Below, piece after piece: positions 34,928 to 42,538 of a DNA stretch of 46,477 bases. The notes under the pieces were generated by a model. The model was not told the origin of the DNA. It made no database searches and was given only the letters and a program-made list of their open reading frames with translations. Source of the DNA: an uncultured Mediterranea sp. (GTDB lineage: Bacteria > Bacteroidota > Bacteroidia > Bacteroidales > Bacteroidaceae). The stretch covers positions 1-46,477 of the forward strand of contig CAMACX010000023.1 of NCBI GenBank assembly GCA_945831575.1, read 5' to 3'. Each line of letters starts with the position of its first letter. Position 1 is the stretch's first letter. Both the position numbers and the translations under genes were made by a program.

Positions 34928-35200
34928 TTACAGTCTCACAATGCGCGTCACGTTGCAATTCTGATACAGCCGTCCGTTGCTCTCGCCGGCAAAGAAGCTC
35001 AGTCCGGCCAGCACCGTGCTGCCCTCAGGGAGGTCCAGTATCGTCTGGTCCCCCTTGAGCCAAGCCACGAAGGCATCGCCATAGGCACTGTCCGCCTGGC
35101 GCAGCACCACGTTGCAAGCAGGATAAGTCATACCCGGGTTCTTGGAGCTTTGCACCTGTTGAACCGCTTCTCTCTTCTCAATCGTAAATAAACCAGTCAT
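34928..35200 (-). CDS. Small OB-fold-like protein, possibly ssDNA-binding
   Basis: 90 residues. After a short N-terminus (MTGLFTIEKREAVQQVQ) come SSKNPGMTYPACNVVLRQ, GDAFVAWLKGD and a final SNGRLYQNCNVTRIVRL. The alternating hydrophobic strands and the G-x-L-Y-x-N-x-x-V-x-x-I ending recall SSB/DUF3127-type OB folds. First gene of the operon with the primase-like protein, which would fit an ssDNA-binding partner. The fold assignment is inference. Confidence 0.65.
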   Translation of the reverse strand: MTGLFTIEKREAVQQVQSSKNPGMTYPACNVVLRQADSAYGDAFVAWLKGDQTILDLPEGSTVLAGLSFFAGESNGRLYQNCNVTRIVRL

Positions 35201-35259
35201 AATCTTTTTTCTTAGTTTAAAATGTGAATAAATGAATTGTTATTTTCTCGTTTACGTTG

Positions 35260-35290
35260 CGAAGATAAGGGGTATATTTGAGCCCCGAAA
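35260..35290 (-). promoter_or_regulatory. Promoter of the primase-like operon
   Basis: Minus strand TTTC (35290-35287), 19 bp, TATCTTCG (35267-35260), one mismatch in each element from the Bacteroides consensus. Leader about 50 bases. Confidence 0.4.
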
Positions 35291-35301
35291 ATTTCTGAGG
35301 A

Positions 35302-35353
35302 GGTTGGCAAGATGGTTGGCAACTATTTCAGAGGTTGGCAAGACGGTTGGCAA
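35302..35353. repeat. Four TTGCCAACC iteron-like repeats
   Basis: On the minus strand TTGCCAACC occurs four times (35353-35345, 35341-35333, 35322-35314, 35310-35302) at spacings of 12, 19 and 12 bp, forming two near-identical 21-bp pairs. They sit between the stop of the 182-residue gene and the promoter of the primase-like operon, about 50-100 bp upstream of its start of transcription. Possible operator or replication iterons. Confidence 0.85.
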
Positions 35354-35357
35354 GATT

Positions 35358-35903
35358 TTACCTGGAAAGGCATTCCAGAAGAGTGATAGATATCCTCCAG
35401 TAATACTTTGCCCGCTGCGAAGAGAGACGCCCGTACCAATCGGGCAACATCCTGTTGAAGGGAGATTCGCTCTCTATGCTTTTCAGGTTTGCTGCCATGA
35501 TTCCCAGATTCTTGTCTGGAAACAATCCGTGCAGGTAATCTACAAACTCCTGCCGGGCTCCGTAGTTGCTGCTCACCACTTCGAGGAATTGCATCGCCCT
35601 CATCACGGCCAGCCAGTGACTCTTCTTATAAATCAGTTTGCGTGAGCTATCCTCCGGGCAGCGCATGTCGAGCAGCCGCAGCAGGGCGGTGCGGATTTGT
35701 TCGGGGGTGGGGCGTAGGGCGGCGAAGGGCTGCAGCGGGTCGGCCCCTTGGGTGGTGGCCGTGCAGCGCCGGGCCTTGATGCGGTGCAGCTGCTGTGCCA
35801 GCTCGATGTTGAGTTGAGCCATCAGATCCACCTCATCCAGATGCGGATGGTCCATGCGGAAGCGCTTGAGTTGTTCCTCGTTGATCAGTTCATAATCCTT
35901 CAT
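35358..35903 (-). CDS. Unknown protein
   Basis: 181-182 residues from MKDYELINEEQLKRF; an upstream in-frame ATG at 35924 would add seven residues. Soluble, mostly helical, no recognised domain. The part near 120-165 (SNYGARQEFVDYLHGLFPDKN) resembles by eye the C-terminal part of the 309-residue protein (NNRDAALNEILQLAFGEEK), a pattern also seen in RteC-like regulators of Bacteroides elements. It has its own promoter and two operator-like palindromes upstream. Function not recognised. Confidence 0.65.
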   Translation of the reverse strand: MKDYELINEEQLKRFRMDHPHLDEVDLMAQLNIELAQQLHRIKARRCTATTQGADPLQPFAALRPTPEQIRTALLRLLDMRCPEDSSRKLIYKKSHWLAVMRAMQFLEVVSSNYGARQEFVDYLHGLFPDKNLGIMAANLKSIESESPFNRMLPDWYGRLSSQRAKYYWRISITLLECLSR

Positions 35904-36013
35904 AAGAATCAATGCGTTGTGCAAGGTCTTGTCGAGGTCGGATAGCTATCTCTGAAGGCACGTGCAGGGCCTGCGCAAGCATTGCGGGTTAAACAATCAA
36001 TTAATTTATGCCG

Positions 36014-36043
36014 CAAAGCTAGATACAATGCCCCAGGTGGCAA
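36014..36043 (-). promoter_or_regulatory. Promoter of the 182-residue gene
   Basis: Minus strand TTG (36043-36041), 19 bp, TAGCTTTG (36021-36014). The leader to 35903 is about 100 bases. Confidence 0.45.
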
Positions 36044-36044
36044 T

Positions 36045-36081
36045 TTAACTTAAGGAGGATTTATCCTTAACTTAAGGATGA
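36045..36081. promoter_or_regulatory. Palindromic/direct-repeat operator candidate
   Basis: TTAACTTAAGGA occurs twice (about 36045 and 36067), and the second copy is the core of a perfect palindrome TCCTTAA-C-TTAAGGA (36064-36078). It lies directly upstream of the -33 element at 36041-36043. Confidence 0.55.
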
Positions 36082-36157
36082 TTTTTGTGTTTTTGCATGA
36101 TGTAAGACGTGGAAAGTGTCTGGTTTGTTTTGTTGCAAGACAAATAGATAACAGGTA

Positions 36158-36224
36158 GTTTTACACCGATAACTGCGGAAAAGTGTATATTTTATACACA
36201 AATCTGCACTTATTAGTGTAAAAC
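36158..36224. repeat. Nested inverted repeats (GTTTTACAC and GTGTATA)
   Basis: Outer 9-bp arms GTTTTACAC (36158-36166) and GTGTAAAAC (36216-36224) enclose a perfect hairpin GTGTATA-TTT-TATACAC (36183-36199). AT-rich. It lies between the stop of the 309-residue gene and the 182-residue gene's promoter. Could be a regulator site, terminator-like structure or recombination site. The remainder of 35904-36302 shows no gene. Confidence 0.65.
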
Positions 36225-36302
36225 GAGCAAAATAAGTGATTTATAAGGATGCCGATTTGTTGTCCTGTCCCTCTCCCTTGGCAGAATGGTGGAGCAAGTT
36301 TG

Positions 36303-37232
36303 TCAATGAGTAATCGCCCTTTTGGAGGTGAGCTCCAGCAGCTCGTTGATAATCTGCTCGCGGTACTCTTCGTGCTCCTCTCTGGGGATGTGCGAGGGGT
36401 ACATGGTGCTGCTTATCTGCCGGGCCTTCTCCTCGCCGAAGGCCAGCTGAAGGATTTCGTTGAGCGCTGCATCGCGGTTGTTGGGCCTGTTGCCCTCCTT
36501 ATCGACAATCCAGCCCTTCTGGATCATGGCATCGAGCACAATCAAGGCACGGCTCAGCTTCTTGTAGCCGATGCGGAGCGACGGTTCACGCATGTCTGCC
36601 ACGGCTTCCACCATCGGCTTGCCCTCTGCTCTAGGCAATCCCTCCGCCCTTGGCCATCCCATGCCCTGCGGTGAGGCGCTGTTGGCCCCGGTGCTCCACT
36701 CCTCCATGATGCGATCTATCTCGTCCGAAAGATAGTCATCACCCTCCACGTAGGCCCTGAGCTGTGCCGTAAACTCCTCCTCGCCCATGCGCCACATCTC
36801 GCAGCGCACCTCTGTAAGCGCCTCGTCCACGGGCAGAGTCATCCGTTTGCCTTGCAGCATGATAGATAGCACCACCTCTCTGACGCTCAGCCCCTCTATC
36901 TTGCTGAATAGGAGCAAGAGCATGGCTATGAAGAGCGCCGTGAGCTTGCGGCACTCCTCGCGGTAGGGCTCGCTGTCGGGCTGGCGGTGGAGCAGTTCGT
37001 TGTAGAAGTCGAGCAGAGCGAGCTGGCAAGCCGTCTTGTAGAGTGTATGGCCCCTGCGGAAGCTGTCCAGCTCCTTGATGCAGTCGGCCCATAGCTCCTC
37101 AGCCGAGTAGTGCATCAGGCTCAGTTTGCTCAGCTCCGTCTTGACCGCCCTCACCGTGCTGCGGTAGAGCCAGTGGTCGGCGCAGAGGGTCTGCAAATGG
37201 CCCTCCAGGGTATGCTTTGTCAGTCGTCTCAT
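36303..37232 (-). CDS. Unknown protein B, downstream of the restriction operon
   Basis: 309 residues, soluble apart from a hydrophobic helix LTALFIAMLLLLFSK near 100. No recognised domain. The centre has a short Pro/Gly-rich repeat (PRAEGLPRAEGKP). The C-terminal 90 residues (YKKLSRALIVLDAMIQKG..., NNRDAALNEILQLAFG) form a helical domain resembling part of the 182-residue protein. Starts 15 bp after the 310-residue gene, so the two are surely co-transcribed and probably act together. Candidate accessory defence or element-maintenance gene; function unknown. Confidence 0.7.
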   Translation of the reverse strand: MRRLTKHTLEGHLQTLCADHWLYRSTVRAVKTELSKLSLMHYSAEELWADCIKELDSFRRGHTLYKTACQLALLDFYNELLHRQPDSEPYREECRKLTALFIAMLLLLFSKIEGLSVREVVLSIMLQGKRMTLPVDEALTEVRCEMWRMGEEEFTAQLRAYVEGDDYLSDEIDRIMEEWSTGANSASPQGMGWPRAEGLPRAEGKPMVEAVADMREPSLRIGYKKLSRALIVLDAMIQKGWIVDKEGNRPNNRDAALNEILQLAFGEEKARQISSTMYPSHIPREEHEEYREQIINELLELTSKRAITH

Positions 37233-37247
37233 GCGTCGCAGTCGATG

Positions 37248-38180
37248 TCAGGTGAGTGATATCTCATTGCGTGAGGATTGCAGCGCATCGTCGAGCCATT
37301 CCCCCAGCAAGCCATTGCGGCTGAAGAGGTCAAGGTCCCTGTGGATGAAAGCAAGCAGAATCCCCTCGTCCATCTCTCGCGTGATGCGTACCTGCTCTCC
37401 GCTCCGGTAGAGTCCCGAGTTCTTGAAGTTGACCGCTATCTCGTAGCCGTTGCGGCAGCAGAGGTCAATGACCATGGCCACGTCTCTGTGCGTGCGGTCC
37501 AGTCGTAGCGACTTGTCCTTGCGTGCCCTCATGTTGAAGCTGCTCTCCCCGGCATCAAAGGCCGCTATCATCGAGGTGAGGAAGCTCATGCGCATCAGCT
37601 CCTCCTCCGATGCATCCACGGGGCCGATGGTCTGCTCTGTGGCAAAGTGGAAGGCGATGCTCTGCACCGCATCCTTGCGCTGGTACATGATGGTATCCAC
37701 CGTCTCCCAGAAGTCGTTGGAGCTCACCCTGGGCTGTATGTCGATGCTCAGCCCCATGTCATTGAAGACGCGGTTGAGCGAGCGGCTCAGCAGGTCGCTG
37801 ACCGAGTCGGCATTGCGGTCGAAGGCCGAGGAGCGTTCGATGGCTATCTGTGCGATGCCCGGACGGTTGTCGATGACGACGTAGCATCCCGGGTGATGCT
37901 CCAGCGTGTGGTCCTCCTTTCCCTCCTGGTATTTGCGTCGCTTCACGTTGCAGATCATCAGCACGCTGATGCCCCCATGCGAGCGGAGCAGCTTGTAGTT
38001 CAGCCGTTCGTACTCGCCCTCCTTGTTTTTCTGCTTCTTCACGAAGAGGAGTTCCCCCTTGACGGCCTTCTCCAGCTCCTGCTGAGCCTGTTCGATGGCC
38101 TTCTGCTGCGTCAGCGAGGTAAAGATATTGTTGTCATCACTCTTATTGAAAATGTATTTATACAAAGCGTAATCTGCCAT
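37248..38180 (-). CDS. Unknown protein A, downstream of hsdR
   Basis: 310 residues, soluble, no signal peptide. A charged N-terminal helix (27-60, QQKAIEQAQQELEKAVKGELLF) is followed by an alpha/beta region with HHPGCYVVIDNRPGIAQIAIE (115-135), then a region containing NDFWETVDTIMYQRK. None is a motif I recognise. Starts 29 bp after hsdR on the same strand and is followed at 15 bp by protein B, making a five-gene run hsdM-hsdS-hsdR-A-B. Function unknown; position suggests a restriction-linked role. Confidence 0.7.
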   Translation of the reverse strand: MADYALYKYIFNKSDDNNIFTSLTQQKAIEQAQQELEKAVKGELLFVKKQKNKEGEYERLNYKLLRSHGGISVLMICNVKRRKYQEGKEDHTLEHHPGCYVVIDNRPGIAQIAIERSSAFDRNADSVSDLLSRSLNRVFNDMGLSIDIQPRVSSNDFWETVDTIMYQRKDAVQSIAFHFATEQTIGPVDASEEELMRMSFLTSMIAAFDAGESSFNMRARKDKSLRLDRTHRDVAMVIDLCCRNGYEIAVNFKNSGLYRSGEQVRITREMDEGILLAFIHRDLDLFSRNGLLGEWLDDALQSSRNEISLT

Positions 38181-38209
38181 GGTGATTAGGTTATTAATAG
38201 GATGTTTTT

Positions 38210-41200
38210 TTAAGATTTACGCATTAGTTTATTGATGTAATCTGTGTTCTCAAGCATTCGACCAATGAGGTTTCTGATGTTGTATTTGAATCCATCATTT
38301 TGCTGATACTCTCTGTACAAAGACATATCTCCTCTGCGTTTCTGCCGGATGATGCGGTCAATAATATCTTTCAGAGCTTGGTCAACCGCCTCTTTGTCAG
38401 GGTTTCCCACGATAAGTGCTTGATACGCTTCGTCCTGTGCTACGGCTCTTGTAATGCTGATTAGTTTGGTTTTTTGGTCATCGGGTGTAGCTTCCCAACC
38501 TCTGAACCAATGTTCGTTGAACTCCGCAAGTATCACGTCCAGCGGGTCACGTGGCTCTGCATCGTCCCCTCCAGCATGGACCATGACTGGTCTGTTGGGG
38601 TCAATGGTGGCTTCCTCTGCATCGAGCACAATCGTCTCGTTGAGCGTTGTTCTTCGTAATCCATAGGTGTTTAAATCCACCGAATCAAGCAAGTCTTTCA
38701 GTTCAGATCCACCTTGTGGCTCAATGTAGAGTTCGGGAATAAGGTATCGCAGGAACCAGTAGAATTTCTCCCAATCCATTACCTCGAATGTCATGATGGC
38801 AGCTGCTCTGGAATAGACCCTGACAAACTGCTTGCACTTCATTTTAAAGTCTGCTTTACCATTCTCGGGCCACGCTATCTCCTTATTGAATCGCTGTGCT
38901 GCGGCATCAATAAGGGGTGACCACCTATCCGCAGGTTCCCCATGCACATAGAGGTCTATGAACTGATTTACCTCATCCATGTCAAAGGCCCCAATGCTTA
39001 ACAGGGAGGTTTTCAGTTCGTGCAATACATTGATGTCGGTAGATCCAGAGAGCATCGTTGAGGTGTAAAAGGGTTCGAAAGCCTCTTTGATGTTCTCAAT
39101 GGTGTTATAGAAATCGAGGATGAAGAGGTCTTCACTCAGTTTTCCCAACTCAGGAGCTGCTCGGTTGAGGCGGGATAGTGCCTGTACGGCCAATACTCCA
39201 TCAAGCGGTTTGTCGATATACATGGCACAAAGCTTGGGTTGGTCAAAACCAGTGATGTACTTGTTGGCCACTACGAGCAAGCGGTATTCATCTTGCTCAA
39301 ACATCTCTGCGGTCTGTGAGTCGGGGAATCCGTTCATTCCAGTTTCGGTAGATTCTATTCCGTTGATGCTTTTCGTACCAGAAAAGGCTATCAGCACCTT
39401 GAAAGGTATCTTCTTCTCTTCTATGAGTTGCGTTAATGCCTTATAATAGGTGATGGCACACTCAATATCCTTTGTCACCACCAAGGCTTTTGCTTTCCCT
39501 TTCAGCTTGTGGTTACGGAATATCTTGGCTTCAAAGTGGCTCAGCATCACGTCGGCCTTGGCCTCTATGGTATTCGGATTGCGCTCCACGGCTCTGCGGA
39601 GCAGATTCTGAGCTTTCTCGTTGTTGTATTCGGGATTATCCTTGATACTCTTGGTCAACTCATAATAGCTCCTGTAGGTGGTGTAGTTGGTGAGCACATC
39701 AAGGATGAAGCCCTCCTCGATGGCTTGCTTCATGCTGTAGAGGTGGAAAGGGTGGAAGCACCCTTCTGCATCTTGTGTGCCGAAGCGCTCCAGGGTCTCT
39801 TTCTTTGGGGTAGCCGTGAAGGCAAAGTAGGAGCAGTTGGCGCTCATCTTGCGCTCTGTCATCATCTTGTGCAGCAGCTCGTCGGTGTCGCTGCCATCTT
39901 GGTCGCTGTCCTTGTAGATGGTGGCATTCAGCTTATCGGCGGCGATGCCCGACTGCGAGCTGTGGGCCTCGTCGATGATTACGGCAAAGTTGTGGTCAGA
40001 GACATTGGTGATGGTATCACAGATATAGGGGAACTTCTGTATCGTGGTGATGATGATGCGCTTGTTGCTCTCAATAGCCTCCTTCAACTCGTTCGATGAA
40101 TTGGCATGGGCTATAATACGGTCGCTTTGCCCGAAGGCCTTGATGTTGTCAGTAATCTGCTTGTCCAGCAGCCTTCGGTCGGTCACAACGATGACCGAGT
40201 TAAAGAGGGGTGCATCGGTGCCTTTCGACCGTTGGGCATCCGTGGAGCTGGCACAGGTCTTGATGAGCTTGAACGCCAACCACGTGAGGGAGTTTGACTT
40301 GCCCGAACCGGCAGAGTGCTGTATCAGGTAGGTATTCCCCACACCTACATTGGCCACTTCGGCAGAGAGCTTGGTCACGACATCGAGCTGGTGGAATCGA
40401 GGAAATATCAGTTTCTTGGCATTCTGCATGATATGGGGCACCCTTCGCTGCGTCTTCGCCTCGCCGTAGTCGAAGAGTACATAGTTCATGATGATGTCTG
40501 CGACGGTATCTTTCTGTAGTATCTTCTCCCACATATAGGCCGTCTTATAGCTTCCATTAGGGTTTACGGGGTTCCCGGCTCCCTGCCCATTGGGCAGACC
40601 TTGGTTGAAGGGCATGAAGTAGGTTTTGCCCAGGTTCAGCTTGGTGGTGAAATAGACCTCGTTCTTATCCAAGGTAAAGTGAGCCAGGCAGCGGCCAAAC
40701 TTAAGGAGCGTATCTTTGGGATTGCGGTCTTCTCTGTACTGCTTCTGGCCGTTGTAGTGTGCCGTTTGCCCCGTCCAGGGATTCTTCAGCTCGAAGGTGA
40801 ATATCGGCAAACCGTTGATGTAAACTACCATGTCGATTTCATCGCCTGGGCGTGTGACAGAGTAAGTCTGTTGGCGCGTCACGGAGAATTGGTTCAGCGC
40901 ATACTTAGCTTTCGAGATTTCGCTGTCGGCAGCCGAAGGCTTAGGGTAGAAGAGGTTGAGGTGGATATTGTCGATATCTACGCCTTTCCTCAGCACATCG
41001 ATGATGCCAAAGGTATCTATGGCCTTTGAGATTTGTTTGGGCAGCTCGGTCTTTAGATCCTTGCCTTTATATTCATTCAGAATTTCTTTTTGTGAAGTGT
41101 GCAGGAACGACCAGAGTCTTCGCATATCGAAGGCATATTTCTTATCGGTCATGTCCTTGGGTTGACCCCAGTAGTATTGGTTTGCATCAGGGTGCTGCGC

Positions 41201-41308
41201 ATCCACATCGGTTTGGCCTGATAGCTGACGCTCTTCACATGTAGAGCCTACCAAAGCACGCTCTATCAGCTCTTCAAAAGCTTGTTCGTTGGTTTTGGAT
41301 GTATTCAT
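38210..41308 (-). CDS. hsdR: Type I restriction enzyme R subunit
   Basis: 1032 residues. N-terminal PD-(D/E)xK nuclease with Asp159 (DEIDMVVY) and Glu173-x-Lys175 (TFELKN). Superfamily-2 translocase with Walker A HSAGSGKS (331-338), DEAH box in VIIDEAHSS, and later motifs (FTATPKKET, ALSRLNRAAP). The C-terminal helical domain contacts the methylase. It cuts DNA after ATP-driven translocation when the site is unmethylated. Its ATG overlaps the hsdS stop by 4 bp (ATGA). All motifs intact, so the system looks active. Confidence 0.96.
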   Translation of the reverse strand: MNTSKTNEQAFEELIERALVGSTCEERQLSGQTDVDAQHPDANQYYWGQPKDMTDKKYAFDMRRLWSFLHTSQKEILNEYKGKDLKTELPKQISKAIDTFGIIDVLRKGVDIDNIHLNLFYPKPSAADSEISKAKYALNQFSVTRQQTYSVTRPGDEIDMVVYINGLPIFTFELKNPWTGQTAHYNGQKQYREDRNPKDTLLKFGRCLAHFTLDKNEVYFTTKLNLGKTYFMPFNQGLPNGQGAGNPVNPNGSYKTAYMWEKILQKDTVADIIMNYVLFDYGEAKTQRRVPHIMQNAKKLIFPRFHQLDVVTKLSAEVANVGVGNTYLIQHSAGSGKSNSLTWLAFKLIKTCASSTDAQRSKGTDAPLFNSVIVVTDRRLLDKQITDNIKAFGQSDRIIAHANSSNELKEAIESNKRIIITTIQKFPYICDTITNVSDHNFAVIIDEAHSSQSGIAADKLNATIYKDSDQDGSDTDELLHKMMTERKMSANCSYFAFTATPKKETLERFGTQDAEGCFHPFHLYSMKQAIEEGFILDVLTNYTTYRSYYELTKSIKDNPEYNNEKAQNLLRRAVERNPNTIEAKADVMLSHFEAKIFRNHKLKGKAKALVVTKDIECAITYYKALTQLIEEKKIPFKVLIAFSGTKSINGIESTETGMNGFPDSQTAEMFEQDEYRLLVVANKYITGFDQPKLCAMYIDKPLDGVLAVQALSRLNRAAPELGKLSEDLFILDFYNTIENIKEAFEPFYTSTMLSGSTDINVLHELKTSLLSIGAFDMDEVNQFIDLYVHGEPADRWSPLIDAAAQRFNKEIAWPENGKADFKMKCKQFVRVYSRAAAIMTFEVMDWEKFYWFLRYLIPELYIEPQGGSELKDLLDSVDLNTYGLRRTTLNETIVLDAEEATIDPNRPVMVHAGGDDAEPRDPLDVILAEFNEHWFRGWEATPDDQKTKLISITRAVAQDEAYQALIVGNPDKEAVDQALKDIIDRIIRQKRRGDMSLYREYQQNDGFKYNIRNLIGRMLENTDYINKLMRKS

Positions 41309-42534
41309 GATACTTTGACTTTACCTGTTACTACTTCGTTTATTATGATTTGTTTACGCTCTTGGAGGAGTATTAGCAGTTGCTGTTTCTTTTCGATGGC
41401 TTTGTCAATTTTTGATGTGACAAAGTCTAGATAATTGGCAATATCACGTTGAATACACTCTTCAGGTAGAGGTATTTTGCAATGGCCAATGAAAGACCAA
41501 TTGGCTCTCGGCATCTTCGCTCCATAAGTTGACATATTGATTTCGTTAATTAGTTTAGGAGACAATAAAAGATATTTAAGGTATCTATTGTCACCATGGA
41601 AATGCCTCAATACTATAAGTTCAGAAGTACATTTGCCTGGAAATTCTGCAATGATGCACTTTGCTAAATACGGGCGCAATTTATTGAACAACACATCATC
41701 TTTTTCAAACTTACTACAAATGCTTTCAGGTTCGTTACTGCTTACGGAAATCAATCTACCTGTTAAACTTTCAATGTTCTCCAACTCGACGTATGGAATA
41801 TTATCTTGTGTCTTTTCGTTTATTATCGAACACGCATTCTTTATTCTTCTTGTATTCCAGTTACTAGGAATCTCTCCAATCCACTCGATGCCGCTGTCTT
41901 TCATGGGGACAGTCGGGTCGAGGCCCTTTGTTACAGCATCGTTGATGATGATTTGCTTTCGTTCATTCAAGAGGTCTATCATCTTCTGTTGCTGAGCTAT
42001 GGCTTCGTCTATCTTTGATGTTACAGAGTCGAGATAAATGCTGATTACAGTTTGATCAATTTTGGGTGGCATTGCAATATTAATAAGTTTCATTTCATCA
42101 TATCTGGTTGTCCACAAATCAGCTACAATACCTCTACCATTTCTGTAATATTCCTCTATAAAAGAAACACTTTTAAGAAGATATTTACAATAGTGTGGAC
42201 ATATTGTATCTTTTGGTGACAGTACAGTATTGATTAACGAAACTGATCCGACCAAGGGAGAAACACCACTTGACCCCTTTCTATCGGAACGACTATTAAT
42301 AACGAAGTCATTTACTTCTACTTTTTTGCGATTGTTTCCATCATTAGATTTAGCGACATTCTCCAATTGTGGAAATATACCATTTTTTGTCACTGAAAGT
42401 GGCTCGTATTCCTTATCTGATACTTTTTCCTTTCTTTCAATGAAATAACTACCAAGCCTTTTAATTTCCCAATGGCTCGGAATCTCCCCAAGCCATTGCA
42501 CGCCACTGTCTTTGTATTCGCTATATCTCTCCAT
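41305..42534 (-). CDS. hsdS: Type I restriction system specificity subunit S
   Basis: 409 residues with two target-recognition domains. Each starts with a matching segment (DSGVQWLGEIPSHW at 9-22; DSGIEWIGEIPSNW at 213-226) and ends in a conserved helix (LLNERKQIIINDAV near 189-201; LLQERKQIIINEVV near 390-403). The two halves read a bipartite DNA site. The recognition domains are much more AT-rich than the flanking hsd genes, a sign of exchange. Only one hsdS and no recombinase gene are in the window. Confidence 0.95.
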   Translation of the reverse strand: MERYSEYKDSGVQWLGEIPSHWEIKRLGSYFIERKEKVSDKEYEPLSVTKNGIFPQLENVAKSNDGNNRKKVEVNDFVINSRSDRKGSSGVSPLVGSVSLINTVLSPKDTICPHYCKYLLKSVSFIEEYYRNGRGIVADLWTTRYDEMKLINIAMPPKIDQTVISIYLDSVTSKIDEAIAQQQKMIDLLNERKQIIINDAVTKGLDPTVPMKDSGIEWIGEIPSNWNTRRIKNACSIINEKTQDNIPYVELENIESLTGRLISVSSNEPESICSKFEKDDVLFNKLRPYLAKCIIAEFPGKCTSELIVLRHFHGDNRYLKYLLLSPKLINEINMSTYGAKMPRANWSFIGHCKIPLPEECIQRDIANYLDFVTSKIDKAIEKKQQLLILLQERKQIIINEVVTGKVKVS

Positions 42535-42538
42535 ACGC

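Noticed and set aside
35302..35353. CRISPR-like repeats
   Set aside because: Units are 9 bp with 3- or 10-bp gaps, no spacers and no cas genes; better read as iterons or operators.
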